Below are positions 39,299 through 49,841 of a stretch of DNA of 64,000 nucleotides, one piece after another; the first letter of the stretch is position 1, and the number at the start of each line of letters is the position of its first letter. The DNA comes from Corynebacterium humireducens NBRC 106098 = DSM 45392 (lineage in GTDB: Bacteria > Actinomycetota > Actinomycetes > Mycobacteriales > Mycobacteriaceae): the NCBI RefSeq assembly GCF_000819445.1, contig NZ_CP005286.1, positions 1,116,001 through 1,180,000 of the forward strand. Reading direction: 5' to 3'. The notes beneath the pieces are model-generated. The model was given only the letters and a program-made list of their open reading frames with translations, did not search any database and was not told where the DNA came from. Both the position numbers and the translations under genes were made by a program.

Positions 39299-41215
39299 GT
39301 GGCAGCTTCGCAAACGCCCACCCCGGCCACGGTCGCCAAGAAGTCCCCGGGAGCCGAGAACGCACCCGAGCGGATGACCGGCGCCCAGGCGATCGTCCGG
39401 TCCCTCGAGGAGCTCGGCACCGACATCGTCTTCGGCCTGCCCGGCGGTGCCATCCTCCCCCTGTACGACCCCCTCTTCTCCTCGAAGAAGCTGCGTCACG
39501 TGCTGGTGCGCCACGAGCAGGGCTCGGGCCACGCTGCCACCGGTTACGCACAGGTCACCGGCAAGGTCGGCGTCTGCATCGCCACCTCCGGCCCGGGTGC
39601 CACCAACCTGGTCACCCCGCTGGCCGACGCCAACCTGGACTCCGTCCCGATGGTCGCCATTACCGGCCAGGTCGGCCGTTCCCTGCTGGGCACCGACGCC
39701 TTCCAGGAGGCCGACATCCGGGGTGTGACCATGCCGATCACGAAGCACAACTTCATGGTCACCGACCCCAACGACATCGCCCGCACCCTGATGGAGGCCT
39801 TCCACCTCGCTCTGACCGGTCGCCCGGGCCCCGTCCTGGTCGACATCCCGAAGGACATCCAGAACGCGGAGTTCGACTTCGTCTGGCCGCCGAAGATGGA
39901 TCTGCCGGGCTACAAGCCGGTCACCACGCCGCACTCCCGCCAGATCACCCAGGCCGTCCAGATGATCGCCGAGGCCGAGCGTCCCTGCCTCTACGTCGGC
40001 GGCGGCGTCATCAAGGCCGACGCCAACAAGGAGCTGCTGGAGTTCGCCGAGTACACCGGCGTCCCGGTCGTCACCACCCTCATGGCCCTGGGCGCGTTCC
40101 CGGAGTCCCACCCGCTGCACATGGGCATGCCGGGCATGCACGGCGCCGTCCCGGCCGTCGGTGCCATGCAGGGCGCTGACCTGCTCATCACCATCGGCGC
40201 GCGTTTCGACGACCGCGTCACCGGCAACCTCGACGAGTTCGCCCCGGACGCCCAGGTCATCCACGCCGACATCGACCCGGCCGAGATCGGCAAGATCCGC
40301 GAGGCCGCCGTCCCGATCGTCGGCGACGCCCGCGAGGTCCTCTCCGCACTCCTGCGCACCTACAAGTCCTCCAAGAACCTCACCCCGCCGAAGATCACCG
40401 AGTGGGTCGAGTACCTGACGGACCTCAAGGAGCGCTTCCCGCGCGGCTACGACGAGCAGTCGGACGGCATGATGAGCCCGCAGTTCGTCATCGAGACCCT
40501 GTCCAAGGAGGTCGGCCCGGACGCGATCTACGTCGCCGGCGTCGGCCAGCACCAGATGTGGGCCGCGCAGTTCATCGACTTCGAGAAGCCGCGCACCTGG
40601 CTCAACTCCGGTGGTCTGGGCACGATGGGCTACTCCATCCCCGCCGCCATGGGCGCCAAGGCCGGTCTGCCGGACGCCGAGGTCTGGGCCATCGACGGTG
40701 ACGGCTGCTTCCAGATGACCAACCAGGAGCTCACCACCGCCGCGGTCGAGGGCTTCCCGATCAAGGTCGCCCTGATCAACAACGGCAACCTGGGCATGGT
40801 CCGCCAGTGGCAGACCCTGTTCTACGGTGGCCGCTACTCGAACACGAAGCTGCGTGAGCAGGACGAGTACGTGCCGGACTTCGTCACGCTGTCCGAGGCG
40901 CTCGGCTGCGTCGCCTTCCGCGTCACCCGCGAGGAGGACGTCCTGCCGACGATCCAGAAGGCACGCGAGATCAACGACCGCCCGGTCGTCATCGACTTCA
41001 TCGTCGGTGAGGACGCCCAGGTCTGGCCGATGGTCGCCGCCGGCGCCTCCAACTCGGACATCGAGTACGCACGTGGTCTGCGCCCCTTCTTCGAGGGTGA
41101 CGAGTCCGCGGGTGAGTCCCCGGCCGACATCCACGGTGTCATGGAGAACGCCCAGGAGGAGACCGTCGAGGAAGTCCTCGAGGAGCGCGCGAACGACAGC
41201 GAGAAGGAGAACTAG
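39299..41215 (+). CDS. ilvB: Acetohydroxyacid synthase large subunit
   Basis: The 638-residue ThDP enzyme makes acetolactate and acetohydroxybutyrate. The N-terminal domain has [13 protein letters not shown] and the catalytic Glu in [15 protein letters not shown] (about residue 72); the C-terminal ThDP-Mg motif is [17 protein letters not shown] ... NNGNLGMV (about residues 463-500). A 50-residue charged C-terminal tail is corynebacterial. GTG start with AGGAG nine bases upstream. First structural gene of ilvBNC, under attenuation control. Confidence 0.97.
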   Translation: MAASQTPTPATVAKKSPGAENAPERMTGAQAIVRSLEELGTDIVFGLPGGAILPLYDPLFSSKKLRHVLVRHEQGSGHAATGYAQVTGKVGVCIATSGPGATNLVTPLADANLDSVPMVAITGQVGRSLLGTDAFQEADIRGVTMPITKHNFMVTDPNDIARTLMEAFHLALTGRPGPVLVDIPKDIQNAEFDFVWPPKMDLPGYKPVTTPHSRQITQAVQMIAEAERPCLYVGGGVIKADANKELLEFAEYTGVPVVTTLMALGAFPESHPLHMGMPGMHGAVPAVGAMQGADLLITIGARFDDRVTGNLDEFAPDAQVIHADIDPAEIGKIREAAVPIVGDAREVLSALLRTYKSSKNLTPPKITEWVEYLTDLKERFPRGYDEQSDGMMSPQFVIETLSKEVGPDAIYVAGVGQHQMWAAQFIDFEKPRTWLNSGGLGTMGYSIPAAMGAKAGLPDAEVWAIDGDGCFQMTNQELTTAAVEGFPIKVALINNGNLGMVRQWQTLFYGGRYSNTKLREQDEYVPDFVTLSEALGCVAFRVTREEDVLPTIQKAREINDRPVVIDFIVGEDAQVWPMVAAGASNSDIEYARGLRPFFEGDESAGESPADIHGVMENAQEETVEEVLEERANDSEKEN

Positions 41216-41219
41216 GACA

Positions 41220-41735
41220 ATGGCGAACACCGACATCATCCGCAACACCCTCAGCGTCCTGGTCCAGGACGTCGACGGCATCATCTCCCGCGTCGCAGGC
41301 ATGTTCACCCGCCGTGGCTACAACCTGGTGTCCATCGTCTCGGCGCACACCGACACCCCGGGCATCAGCCGCATCACCATCGTGGTCGACGCCAACGAGC
41401 TGGTCATCGAGCAGGTCACCAAGCAGCTCAACAAGATCATCCCGGTGCTCAAGGTCGTCCGCCTCGAGGAGGACACCACCATCGCCCGCGCCATCATGCT
41501 GGTGAAGGTCAACGCCGACAACACCAACCGCCCGCAGGTCGTCGACGCCGCGAACATCTTCCGCGCCCGCATCGTCGACGTGGCCCAGGAGTCCGTGGTC
41601 ATCGAGGCCACCGGTACCCCGGGCAAGCTGCGCGCCCTGCTGGAGGTCCTCGAGCCCTTCGGTATCCGTGAGCTCATCCAGTCCGGTCAGATCGCCCTCA
41701 ACCGCGGTCCGAAGACGATGGCACCGTCCAAGTAA
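41220..41735 (+). CDS. ilvN: Acetohydroxyacid synthase regulatory subunit
   Basis: The 171-residue protein has an N-terminal ACT domain (NTLSVLVQDVDGIISRVAGMF and RRGYNLVSI) that binds valine for feedback inhibition, and the IlvH/IlvN C-terminal domain (DNTNRPQVVDAANIFRARIV). It starts five bases after the ilvB stop. The glycine in the GIISRV loop, often altered in valine-resistant mutants of relatives, is present, so inhibition is expected. Confidence 0.96.
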   Translation: MANTDIIRNTLSVLVQDVDGIISRVAGMFTRRGYNLVSIVSAHTDTPGISRITIVVDANELVIEQVTKQLNKIIPVLKVVRLEEDTTIARAIMLVKVNADNTNRPQVVDAANIFRARIVDVAQESVVIEATGTPGKLRALLEVLEPFGIRELIQSGQIALNRGPKTMAPSK

Positions 41736-41746
41736 CACCCCCTCAT

Positions 41747-42874
<1,128 letters not shown>

Positions 42875-42891
42875 GCCCCCACGCTTGTCGA

Positions 42892-42926
42892 CGCCCCACC
42901 GGTTCGCCGGTGGGGCGTTCGTCTTT
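42892..42926 (+). terminator. ilvC terminator, 11-bp stem with TTCG loop
   Basis: CGCCCCACCGG and CCGGTGGGGCG flank a stable TTCG tetraloop at 42903-42906, then TTCGTCTTTG. This is a classic intrinsic terminator and ends the ilvBNC unit. Confidence 0.9.
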
Positions 42927-42950
42927 GCCGGGCCAGCTGAGGGGCCTGCC

Positions 42951-43659
<709 letters not shown>

Positions 43660-43667
<8 letters not shown>

Positions 43668-44421
43668 GGCGGACGGTCCTCTGCAGGGCGGCGACGAGAT
43701 GGTCGAGGATGAGGCCGGTGAGGCCGATGAGCACGATGGCGACGACGATGGCGTCGATGTCGAGGCGGTTCCACATGTTCCACACGAAGAAGCCGATGCC
43801 CTGCCCGCCGACGAGCATCTCGGCGGCGATGATGACCAGCCAGGACGTGGACAGTGACAGGCGCAGGCCGGTGATGATGCCGGGCAGGGTCGCAGGGACC
43901 CACACCTGGGTGACGGCCAGCCACAGCGGAGTGTTGAGCGTGCGGGTGAGCTTGAGATAGGTGGGGTGGATGTGGCGGACCGCGTCGATGGTGTTGAGCA
44001 GGATCGGCCACAGGGCGGACAGGACGATGACGAAGACGGCGGTGCTCTCGGCGTCGTGGAGCAGGGCCAGGCCGATGGGCAGCCACGCGAGAGGGGAGAC
44101 GGGGCGGAGGATCTGCACGAGCGGGTCGACGGCCCAGCGCAGGATCTCCAGGCGTCCCAGGAGGAAGCCCAGCGGGATGGCGATCACCGCCGCCAGGAGG
44201 AAGCCGGTGAGCACGCGGCGCAGTGAGGTGAGCAGGTGCCAGAACACGCCGACGCTGCCCGGTCCGTCGCGGTAGAAGGGGTCGGAGAGGATCTCGACGC
44301 CGCGGCGCCACACCCCGCCCGGGGTCGGGGCGAGGCCGCCGACGGGTGCGAGGTGCCACACCCCGATGAAGAGGACGAAGAGCACGAGGCCCAGTGCGCC
44401 GGCGCGCACCCGGGGGCTCAC
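43660..44421 (-). CDS. ABC transporter permease (SsuC/TauC type)
   Basis: The 253-residue protein has six predicted helices with the binding-protein-dependent permease motif (SLSTSWLVIIAAEMLVGGQGIGF, the EAA-like loop) at about residue 190. GTG at 44421 overlaps the stop of the binding-protein gene (GTGA). The extensive upstream in-frame extension is antisense to the DUF262 gene and is not real. Confidence 0.9.
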
Positions 44422-45386
44422 GCCAGCTCCCAGCGGCGCAGCTCGGTGCGCATCCAGTCGAGTGCCGCCGGGTCGGTGGCGTCCCCGAAGTGGATCCTCT
44501 CGGGGTCGACGACCTCCTCGCCGGACCACGTGCGGTAGCGGCCCTCGAGGATGGGCTCCAGCAGGGCGGCCGGCTGGTTGAGGTAGCGCTCGTGGGAGAG
44601 CATCCCGGCGGCTGCGGCGTGGTTGCCGGGGGCGTTGAGGAAGGCGGAGGCCTCGGCGAGGGCGTCGGTCACGGCCGTCGCCTGCGCGGGATGGGCGGAT
44701 TGCCAGTCGATGCCCATCGCGATGGCGCAGCAGGGGTGACGGTGCCAGAACTCGCGGGTCTGGTGGAGCACGCGGCCGGAGCCGGTGGCCAGGGCCCGCT
44801 GGTTGAAGGGCTCCGGGCCGATGAAGCCGTCGATGCCGCCGACCTCGAGCTGGGCGACCATGTCGGCGGGGCGCAGGAGGCGGAGCTCGAGATCGCGGGT
44901 GGGGTCGACGCCGACGTCGAGAAGCGTCCTGCGCAGCAGCAGGGAGTGGATGGAGTACTCGAAGGGGATGCCGATGACGCGGCCGCGCAGGTCCGCGAGT
45001 CCGGAGACCTCGGAGTGGAGGCGGGAGGCGACGGTGATGGCCTGGCCGTTGGTGTTCATCGTGTACGCCAGGGTGGTCGGCCGGGAGGTGGGGGTCACGG
45101 CCATGGGGGAGAGCATGTGCGTGACGTGCAGCTGGCCGGTGAGGTAGGCGGACCACAGGTCGGCCCAGCCGGCGAAGCGGCGGAGGGTGACGTCGAGGCC
45201 GCGGCGTCGGAAAGCGCCGAGGGCGTCGGCGGCGAGGAGCGGTGAGGCGCAGGCGATGGGCACGTAGCCGATGGTGAGGGTGTCGCCCGTGGGGGCGGGG
45301 TCGGCGGCGAAGGCACGCCCACCGAGCAGGCCGAGCGTGCCCAGGGCGGCGGCACCGAGGAAGGTACGGCGCGTCAGTGACGCCAT
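44418..45386 (-). CDS. ABC transporter substrate-binding protein (SsuA/NrtA type), Tat signal
   Basis: The 322-residue protein begins with a twin-arginine signal (SLTRRTFLGAAALGTLGLLGG), which is common for binding proteins of this family. The mature part has the NMT1/SsuA-like IGYVPIACASPLLAADALGAF start and a GIPFEYSIHSLLLRR core. The ligand may be an aliphatic sulfonate or a nitrate/cyanate-type anion. The ATG is preceded by GGAGG. A McbR-like box lies 25 bp upstream, which favours a sulfur compound; this is inference. Confidence 0.87.
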   Translation of the reverse strand: MASLTRRTFLGAAALGTLGLLGGRAFAADPAPTGDTLTIGYVPIACASPLLAADALGAFRRRGLDVTLRRFAGWADLWSAYLTGQLHVTHMLSPMAVTPTSRPTTLAYTMNTNGQAITVASRLHSEVSGLADLRGRVIGIPFEYSIHSLLLRRTLLDVGVDPTRDLELRLLRPADMVAQLEVGGIDGFIGPEPFNQRALATGSGRVLHQTREFWHRHPCCAIAMGIDWQSAHPAQATAVTDALAEASAFLNAPGNHAAAAGMLSHERYLNQPAALLEPILEGRYRTWSGEEVVDPERIHFGDATDPAALDWMRTELRRWELA

Positions 45387-45410
45387 GTGGAACCTCCGGT
45401 GTGGATTCGA

Positions 45411-45426
45411 TAGACAGAACAGTCTT
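45411..45426. promoter_or_regulatory. McbR-like operator TAGAC-N6-GTCTT
   Basis: TAGACAGAACAGTCTT matches the C. glutamicum McbR consensus TAGAC-N6-GTCTA at nine of ten defined bases. It lies upstream of the ABC binding-protein gene, near the expected -10 region. McbR represses sulfur-assimilation and methionine/cysteine genes. Confidence 0.6.
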
Positions 45427-45446
45427 AAACGGAACGCTATTACCGT

Positions 45447-45464
45447 ACAGGTCGGTCCACCTGT
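45447..45464. promoter_or_regulatory. Inverted repeat ACAGGT-N6-ACCTGT in the ABC/DUF262 divergent region
   Basis: Perfect 6-bp arms with a 6-bp spacer lie between the McbR-like box and the DUF262 promoter. The binding protein is unknown; a second sulfur regulator is possible. Confidence 0.4.
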
Positions 45465-45506
45465 GGTGCGTACATTCATTCACCGGCGGGAGGCGGTGCC
45501 CGGGTC

Positions 45507-45512
45507 TAGACT
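45507..45512 (+). promoter_or_regulatory. -10 TAGACT for leaderless DUF262 gene
   Basis: TAGACT ends seven bases before the ATG at 45520 and fixes that start against longer readings. Confidence 0.55.
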
Positions 45513-45519
45513 CGTCGCC

Positions 45520-47310
45520 ATGGGTTTCACCACGCCGAGCTACGACCTGCCTGACCTGTTCGCCCGCATCGACCGCGGAGACCTGCAGCTCCCCGATTTC
45601 CAGCGCTCCTACTCCTGGGACGTCGACCGAATCCGGGCACTGCTGGTCACCGTGCTGCGCGGATACCCGGTGGGCTCGCTGCTCGCGCTGGACACCCGCA
45701 ACGCCCCGATACGCTTCCGCCCCCGCCCCATCTCGGGTGCCCCGGAACCGCAGGAGGGCCCCGGCATGCTGCTTCTCGACGGTCAGCAGCGCCTCACCAC
45801 CCTCTACCACTGCCTGCAGGGCGACGGCGCGGTCGACACCGTGGACTTCCGCTCCAAGCGCATCCGCCGCACCTTCTACGTCGACGTCGCCCTCGCGGTC
45901 GGCTCCCCGGTCATGCCGGACGTGGCCGTGTTCTCGGTCGACGACGAGGGCATGGTCCGCTCCCACTTCGGCCCCGAGATCCCCGGGGGCATCCCGGACC
46001 GGGCCGCCGCGATCGAGCACGGCTGCCTCCCGGTGGCGGACCTGCTGTGGGAGTCGGGCACGGACCTCCTCTTCGACATGGCCGCCTCCCGGCCGGAGAC
46101 CCGCGAGGACGTCAAGCGCTTCTACGACCGCATCGTCAAACCCCTCGCCGCCTACGACATCCCCACGATCCGCCTGGCCCGCGAGACCGCCCAGACCGGC
46201 GTCGGCTCGATCTTCGCCCAGGCCAACTCCGCCGGCCTGCAGATGGACGTCTTCGAGCTGCTCACCGCCGTCTTCGCCACCGAGGACCCGGACTTCTCGC
46301 TGGCCGCCGACTGGGAGGAGACCAGGCGCATCCTCAACCGCTACCCGGCGCTGGACCACGTCGACCGCACCGACTTCCTCACCGCCGTGTCCCTGCTGGT
46401 CACCTCCCGCAACGGGCAGGCCGCGGGCCAGCGGGAGGACATCCTCAACCTCACGCTGGAGGACTACCTCCACGCGCGTCGGGAACTGCGCATCACCTTC
46501 CTCGAGACCGCCGAGTTCCTCTCCCAGCGCTGCATGCTCACCATCGACCAGGTGCCCTACACCGCGCAGCTCATCCCCCTGGCTGTCATCTTCGCCCGCC
46601 TGGCGGACACCCCGAAGTCGCTGGCGTCGACGAAGGCGTGGGACAAGCTCAACCAGTGGTTCTGGTGCGGCATCTTCGGTGAGCTCTACGGCTCCGCGGC
46701 CGTCATCAACCGTTCCGCCCGCGACGTCGACGAGGTGACCGCCTGGATCGACGGGCACTCCGACGTGCCCCCGAAGACGATCCGCGACGCCTCCTTCTCC
46801 GAGTCCCGCTTCTTCTCCGTGCGGGAGAACTCCGGCGTCTACCAGGGCATCTACGCGCTGCTCATGGCCCGCGGCGCCCGCGACTGGCGCACGGCCCAGC
46901 CCTTCGACAGGTGGACCTTCCCGGACCTGCACCCCGGCTTCCACCGCATCTTCCCGGTCGAGTGGTGCCGCGAGAACGGGATCGAGCCGGTCGTCGCGGA
47001 CAGCATCCTCAACCGCACCCCGATGGGCAAGCGCACGGAGGTCGTCATCGACGGCTACGCCCCGGCGCAGTACCTGTCACGCATCCAGTCGAAGTCGCTT
47101 CTCGACGACGCCGAGTTCGACACCGTCCTGGCCACCCACGAACTCAACACGGATCTGCTCTACCAGTCCGACTTCGCCAACTTCCTCCGCGACCGCCGTT
47201 CCCGCTACGTCGGCATGGTCGAGTACGCGATGGACAAGCCCGTGGTCCGCGACGTCGACGACAGTGACTACACGGGGGGCGAGGAGGGCCCGAACGCGTT
47301 CACTGACTGA
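45520..47310 (+). CDS. DUF262 (GmrSD N-terminal-like) protein, possible type IV restriction/defence factor
   Basis: The 596-residue protein opens with the DUF262 domain: LQLPDFQRSYSWDVDRIRALL (about residues 22-42) and the signature LLLDGQQRLTTLYH (about residue 87), a ParB/Srx-like fold linked to NTP hydrolysis. The C-terminal part has HRIFPVEWCRENGIEP and a DGYAPAQYLSR tail, equivalent to the DUF1524 region of GmrSD, but with HRIFP instead of the usual HHIFP. GmrSD enzymes cut modified phage DNA. No restriction partner is adjacent, so it acts alone. Confidence 0.8.
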   Translation: MGFTTPSYDLPDLFARIDRGDLQLPDFQRSYSWDVDRIRALLVTVLRGYPVGSLLALDTRNAPIRFRPRPISGAPEPQEGPGMLLLDGQQRLTTLYHCLQGDGAVDTVDFRSKRIRRTFYVDVALAVGSPVMPDVAVFSVDDEGMVRSHFGPEIPGGIPDRAAAIEHGCLPVADLLWESGTDLLFDMAASRPETREDVKRFYDRIVKPLAAYDIPTIRLARETAQTGVGSIFAQANSAGLQMDVFELLTAVFATEDPDFSLAADWEETRRILNRYPALDHVDRTDFLTAVSLLVTSRNGQAAGQREDILNLTLEDYLHARRELRITFLETAEFLSQRCMLTIDQVPYTAQLIPLAVIFARLADTPKSLASTKAWDKLNQWFWCGIFGELYGSAAVINRSARDVDEVTAWIDGHSDVPPKTIRDASFSESRFFSVRENSGVYQGIYALLMARGARDWRTAQPFDRWTFPDLHPGFHRIFPVEWCRENGIEPVVADSILNRTPMGKRTEVVIDGYAPAQYLSRIQSKSLLDDAEFDTVLATHELNTDLLYQSDFANFLRDRRSRYVGMVEYAMDKPVVRDVDDSDYTGGEEGPNAFTD

Positions 47311-47382
47311 ACGGGGGTGACCGGTGGAGTGGTGTGCCTCATATCGGGGCAGGGTATGGGACAAGGCGCAACCCCACAGACT

Positions 47383-47388
47383 AAAGTG
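47383..47388 (+). promoter_or_regulatory. serA promoter -10 TAAAGT
   Basis: TAAAGT sits about 80 bases before the serA GTG, leaving a leader with a CAGGAGA ribosome site eight bases before the start. A CCGGCCCCGGGGCC stretch in that leader may form a hairpin. Confidence 0.45.
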
Positions 47389-47468
47389 TTATCCGTTCCT
47401 CGTTCCTGGTTCGGTCGGGTGCGCTGACCGGCCCCGGGGCCTCATTTTCAAATCAGGAGATATCACAC

Positions 47469-49058
47469 GTGAGCAAGCCCGTCGTCCTCATCGCCGACAA
47501 ACTGGCACCTTCCACCGTAGATGCGCTCGGAGACGCCGTGGAGGTGCGCTGGGTCGACGGCCCGAACACCCCGGAGCTGCTCGCCGCCGTCCCGGAGGCA
47601 GACGCACTGCTGGTCCGTTCCGCGACCACCGTCACCCGTGAGGTCCTCGAGGCCGCACCGAACCTGAAGATCGTCGGCCGCGCCGGCGTCGGCCTGGACA
47701 ACGTCGACATCGACGCCGCCACCGAGCGTGGCGTCATGGTCGTCAACGCCCCGACCTCCAACATCCACTCCGCCTGCGAGCACGCCATCGCCCTGCTCAT
47801 GGCCACCGTGCGCCAGATCCCGGCCGCCGACGCCACCCTGCGTGAGGGCGAGTGGAAGCGTTCCGCCTTCAAGGGCGTGGAGATCTTCGGCAAGACCATC
47901 GGCATCGTCGGCTTCGGCCACATCGGCCAGCTCTTCGCCCAGCGTCTGTCCGCCTTCGAGACCGAGATCATCGCCTACGACCCGTACGCGAACCCGACCC
48001 GCGCCGCCCAGCTCGGCGTCGAGCTGGTCGAGCTGGAGGAGCTGGTCTCCCGCGCCGACATCGTCACCATCCACCTTCCGAAGACCAAGGAGACGGCCGG
48101 CATGTTCAACGCCGAGCTGCTCGCCAAGTCCAAGAAGGGCCAGATCATCATCAACGCCGCCCGCGGTGGCCTCGTCGATGAGCAGGCACTGGCTGACGCC
48201 ATCAAGTCCGGCCACATCTGGGGCGCCGGCTTCGACGTCTTCTCCACCGAGCCGTGCACCGACTCCCCGCTGTTCGGCCTGCCGGAGGTCGTCGTGACCC
48301 CGCACCTGGGTGCCTCCACCGAAGAGGCCCAGGACCGTGCCGGCACCGACGTCGCCGCCTCCGTCCTCAAGGCCCTGGCCGGCGAGTTCGTCCCGGACGC
48401 CGTGAACGTCTCCGGCGGCCGCGTCGGCGAGGAGGTCGCCCTGTGGTTGGACCTGACCCGCAAGCTGGGTCTGCTGGCCGGTCAGCTGCTGGACTCCGCC
48501 CCGGTCGACCTCGAGGTCGAGGCCCGCGGCGAGCTCTCCACCGAGGACGACCTGTCCGTGCTCGGCCTGTCCGCCGTCCGTGGCCTGTTCTCCGCCACCA
48601 CCGACGAGCCGGTCACCTTCGTCAACGCCCCGCAGATCGCGGAGAGCCGTGGCCTGGACTACAAGGTCGACACCGCGACCGAGTCCACCACCCACCGTTC
48701 CTCCGTCGAGGTCAAGGTCATCGGTGCGGACGGCTCCTCCCGCTCCGTCGTCGGTGCCCTGACCGGCCTGGAGCGCGTCGAGAAGATCGTGCGCATCGAC
48801 GAGCGCGGCCTGGACATGCGCGCCGAGGGTCGCAACCTCTTCCTCGAGTACACCGACGCCCCGGGCGCCCTGGGCAAGGTGGGCTCCCAGCTGGGCGACG
48901 CCGGCATCAACATCGAGGCCGCCGCCCTCACCCAGGCCACCAAGGGTGACGGCGCCATCCTGATCCTGCGTGTCGACGCAGAGATCCCGGAGGCACTGCA
49001 GAAGCAGATCGCCGAGTCCCTGGGTGCCACCAACGATATCCAGCTCAACCTGGACTAG
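47469..49058 (+). CDS. serA: D-3-phosphoglycerate dehydrogenase
   Basis: The 529-residue long-form enzyme catalyses the first step of serine synthesis. The NAD loop is GIVGFGHIGQLFAQRL (about residue 147), the catalytic residues are Arg in INAARGGLVDE (about residue 236), Glu in the following helix and His in VVTPHLGASTEEAQ (about residue 280). The intervening ASB domain and the C-terminal ACT domain (EYTDAPGALGKVGSQLGDAGI) bind serine for feedback control. GTG start with AGGAGA upstream. Confidence 0.97.
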   Translation: MSKPVVLIADKLAPSTVDALGDAVEVRWVDGPNTPELLAAVPEADALLVRSATTVTREVLEAAPNLKIVGRAGVGLDNVDIDAATERGVMVVNAPTSNIHSACEHAIALLMATVRQIPAADATLREGEWKRSAFKGVEIFGKTIGIVGFGHIGQLFAQRLSAFETEIIAYDPYANPTRAAQLGVELVELEELVSRADIVTIHLPKTKETAGMFNAELLAKSKKGQIIINAARGGLVDEQALADAIKSGHIWGAGFDVFSTEPCTDSPLFGLPEVVVTPHLGASTEEAQDRAGTDVAASVLKALAGEFVPDAVNVSGGRVGEEVALWLDLTRKLGLLAGQLLDSAPVDLEVEARGELSTEDDLSVLGLSAVRGLFSATTDEPVTFVNAPQIAESRGLDYKVDTATESTTHRSSVEVKVIGADGSSRSVVGALTGLERVEKIVRIDERGLDMRAEGRNLFLEYTDAPGALGKVGSQLGDAGINIEAAALTQATKGDGAILILRVDAEIPEALQKQIAESLGATNDIQLNLD

Positions 49059-49076
49059 TCTCCGGTCGCCCCGTCG

Positions 49077-49120
49077 ACGGCGTGTCGCGTCGGTCCCTCG
49101 CGGATCGCGCGGCACGCCGT
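49077..49120 (+). terminator. serA terminator hairpin
   Basis: ACGGCGTG at 49077-49084 pairs with CACGCCGT at 49113-49120, with an inner CGCG/CGCG stem. A short TTCGCGTTTCTG tail follows. Confidence 0.65.
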
Positions 49121-49213
49121 TCGCGTTTCTGCGGGAGGCAGTTTCATTCATGCCGCCTGACCGGGAAATGTGCAGGTAGACAGTATGGTTCATTCCAGGC
49201 GCGCCGTTAATAG

Positions 49214-49223
49214 ACCGAACGGT
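49214..49223. promoter_or_regulatory. Palindrome ACCGAACGGT (TetR-type operator candidate) before the OsmC operon
   Basis: ACCGAACGGT flanked by ATAG and ATGG forms a near-symmetric ATAGACCGAACGGTAT. Such ACCGnnCGGT palindromes are typical TetR-family operators. No TetR gene is adjacent; the one at 8781 is 40 kb away. Confidence 0.5.
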
Positions 49224-49290
49224 ATGGACTAACTAGACGGGGAAGTGTTGAATGGGTCAGGCAACGAACCGACTGATCCAGGAGTACCCC

Positions 49291-49839
49291 GTGTCCGACC
49301 TCACCCCGAACCACACCGCCGGCGAACCGCTCGAGCCCATCGACGCGCAGAAGCTCGCGGAGCTGGCGCAGAAGAACATCGACAACCCCGAGGGCGGCCG
49401 CAAGAAGATCCGCACCCGCACCGAGGCCGACGGCCTGTTCCGCAACTACACGCAGGTCCGCGACCTGGCCCCGGTGCTCGTCTCCGAGCCGCCGGCGCTG
49501 CTGGGCGACGACTCCGCCCCGAACCCCACCGAGATCGCCCAGGCCGGCCTGGCAGCCTGCATCTCCGTCGGTATCCAGGCCATCGCCACCCACCGCGGTG
49601 TCACCCTGACGAAGATCGCCGTCGACATCGAGTCGGACATCGACGTCTCCCCGACGTGGGGCGTCGGTGACCTCAGCGAGGACAAGCGCCCGGGCGTTTC
49701 CGATGTCCGCGTCAAGGTCGAGATCGAGGGGGACGCCGACCGCGGGACCCTGCAGAAGATCCACGACGACGCCATCCGCTGGTCCCCGGTGGTCAACACC
49801 TACACCCGTCCGGCCAACCTGACCTCCGAGCTGGTGTAG
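49291..49839 (+). CDS. OsmC-family protein
   Basis: The 182-residue protein is OsmC-like (organic hydroperoxide resistance fold), with the first catalytic cysteine in QAGLAACISVGIQAIA (about residue 82). The second conserved cysteine of classic Ohr/OsmC is not visible at the usual place, so peroxidase activity is uncertain. I chose GTG at 49291 because AGGAG is six bases upstream; ATG at 49252 would add 13 residues. It is two bases before the next gene and heads an oxidoreductase operon. Confidence 0.8.
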   Translation: MSDLTPNHTAGEPLEPIDAQKLAELAQKNIDNPEGGRKKIRTRTEADGLFRNYTQVRDLAPVLVSEPPALLGDDSAPNPTEIAQAGLAACISVGIQAIATHRGVTLTKIAVDIESDIDVSPTWGVGDLSEDKRPGVSDVRVKVEIEGDADRGTLQKIHDDAIRWSPVVNTYTRPANLTSELV

Positions 49840-49841
49840 AC

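Noticed and set aside
44422..46944. A 1094-residue minus-strand reading that extends the ABC permease upstream
   Set aside because: The extension runs antisense to the DUF262 gene and the binding-protein gene, is very rich in Arg/Gly/His, and lacks domains. The GTG at 44421 overlapping the binding-protein stop is the natural start.
49177..49192. TAGACAGTATGGTTCA as a second McbR-like site before the OsmC operon
   Set aside because: Only the left half matches; the right half shares three of five bases with GTCTA.
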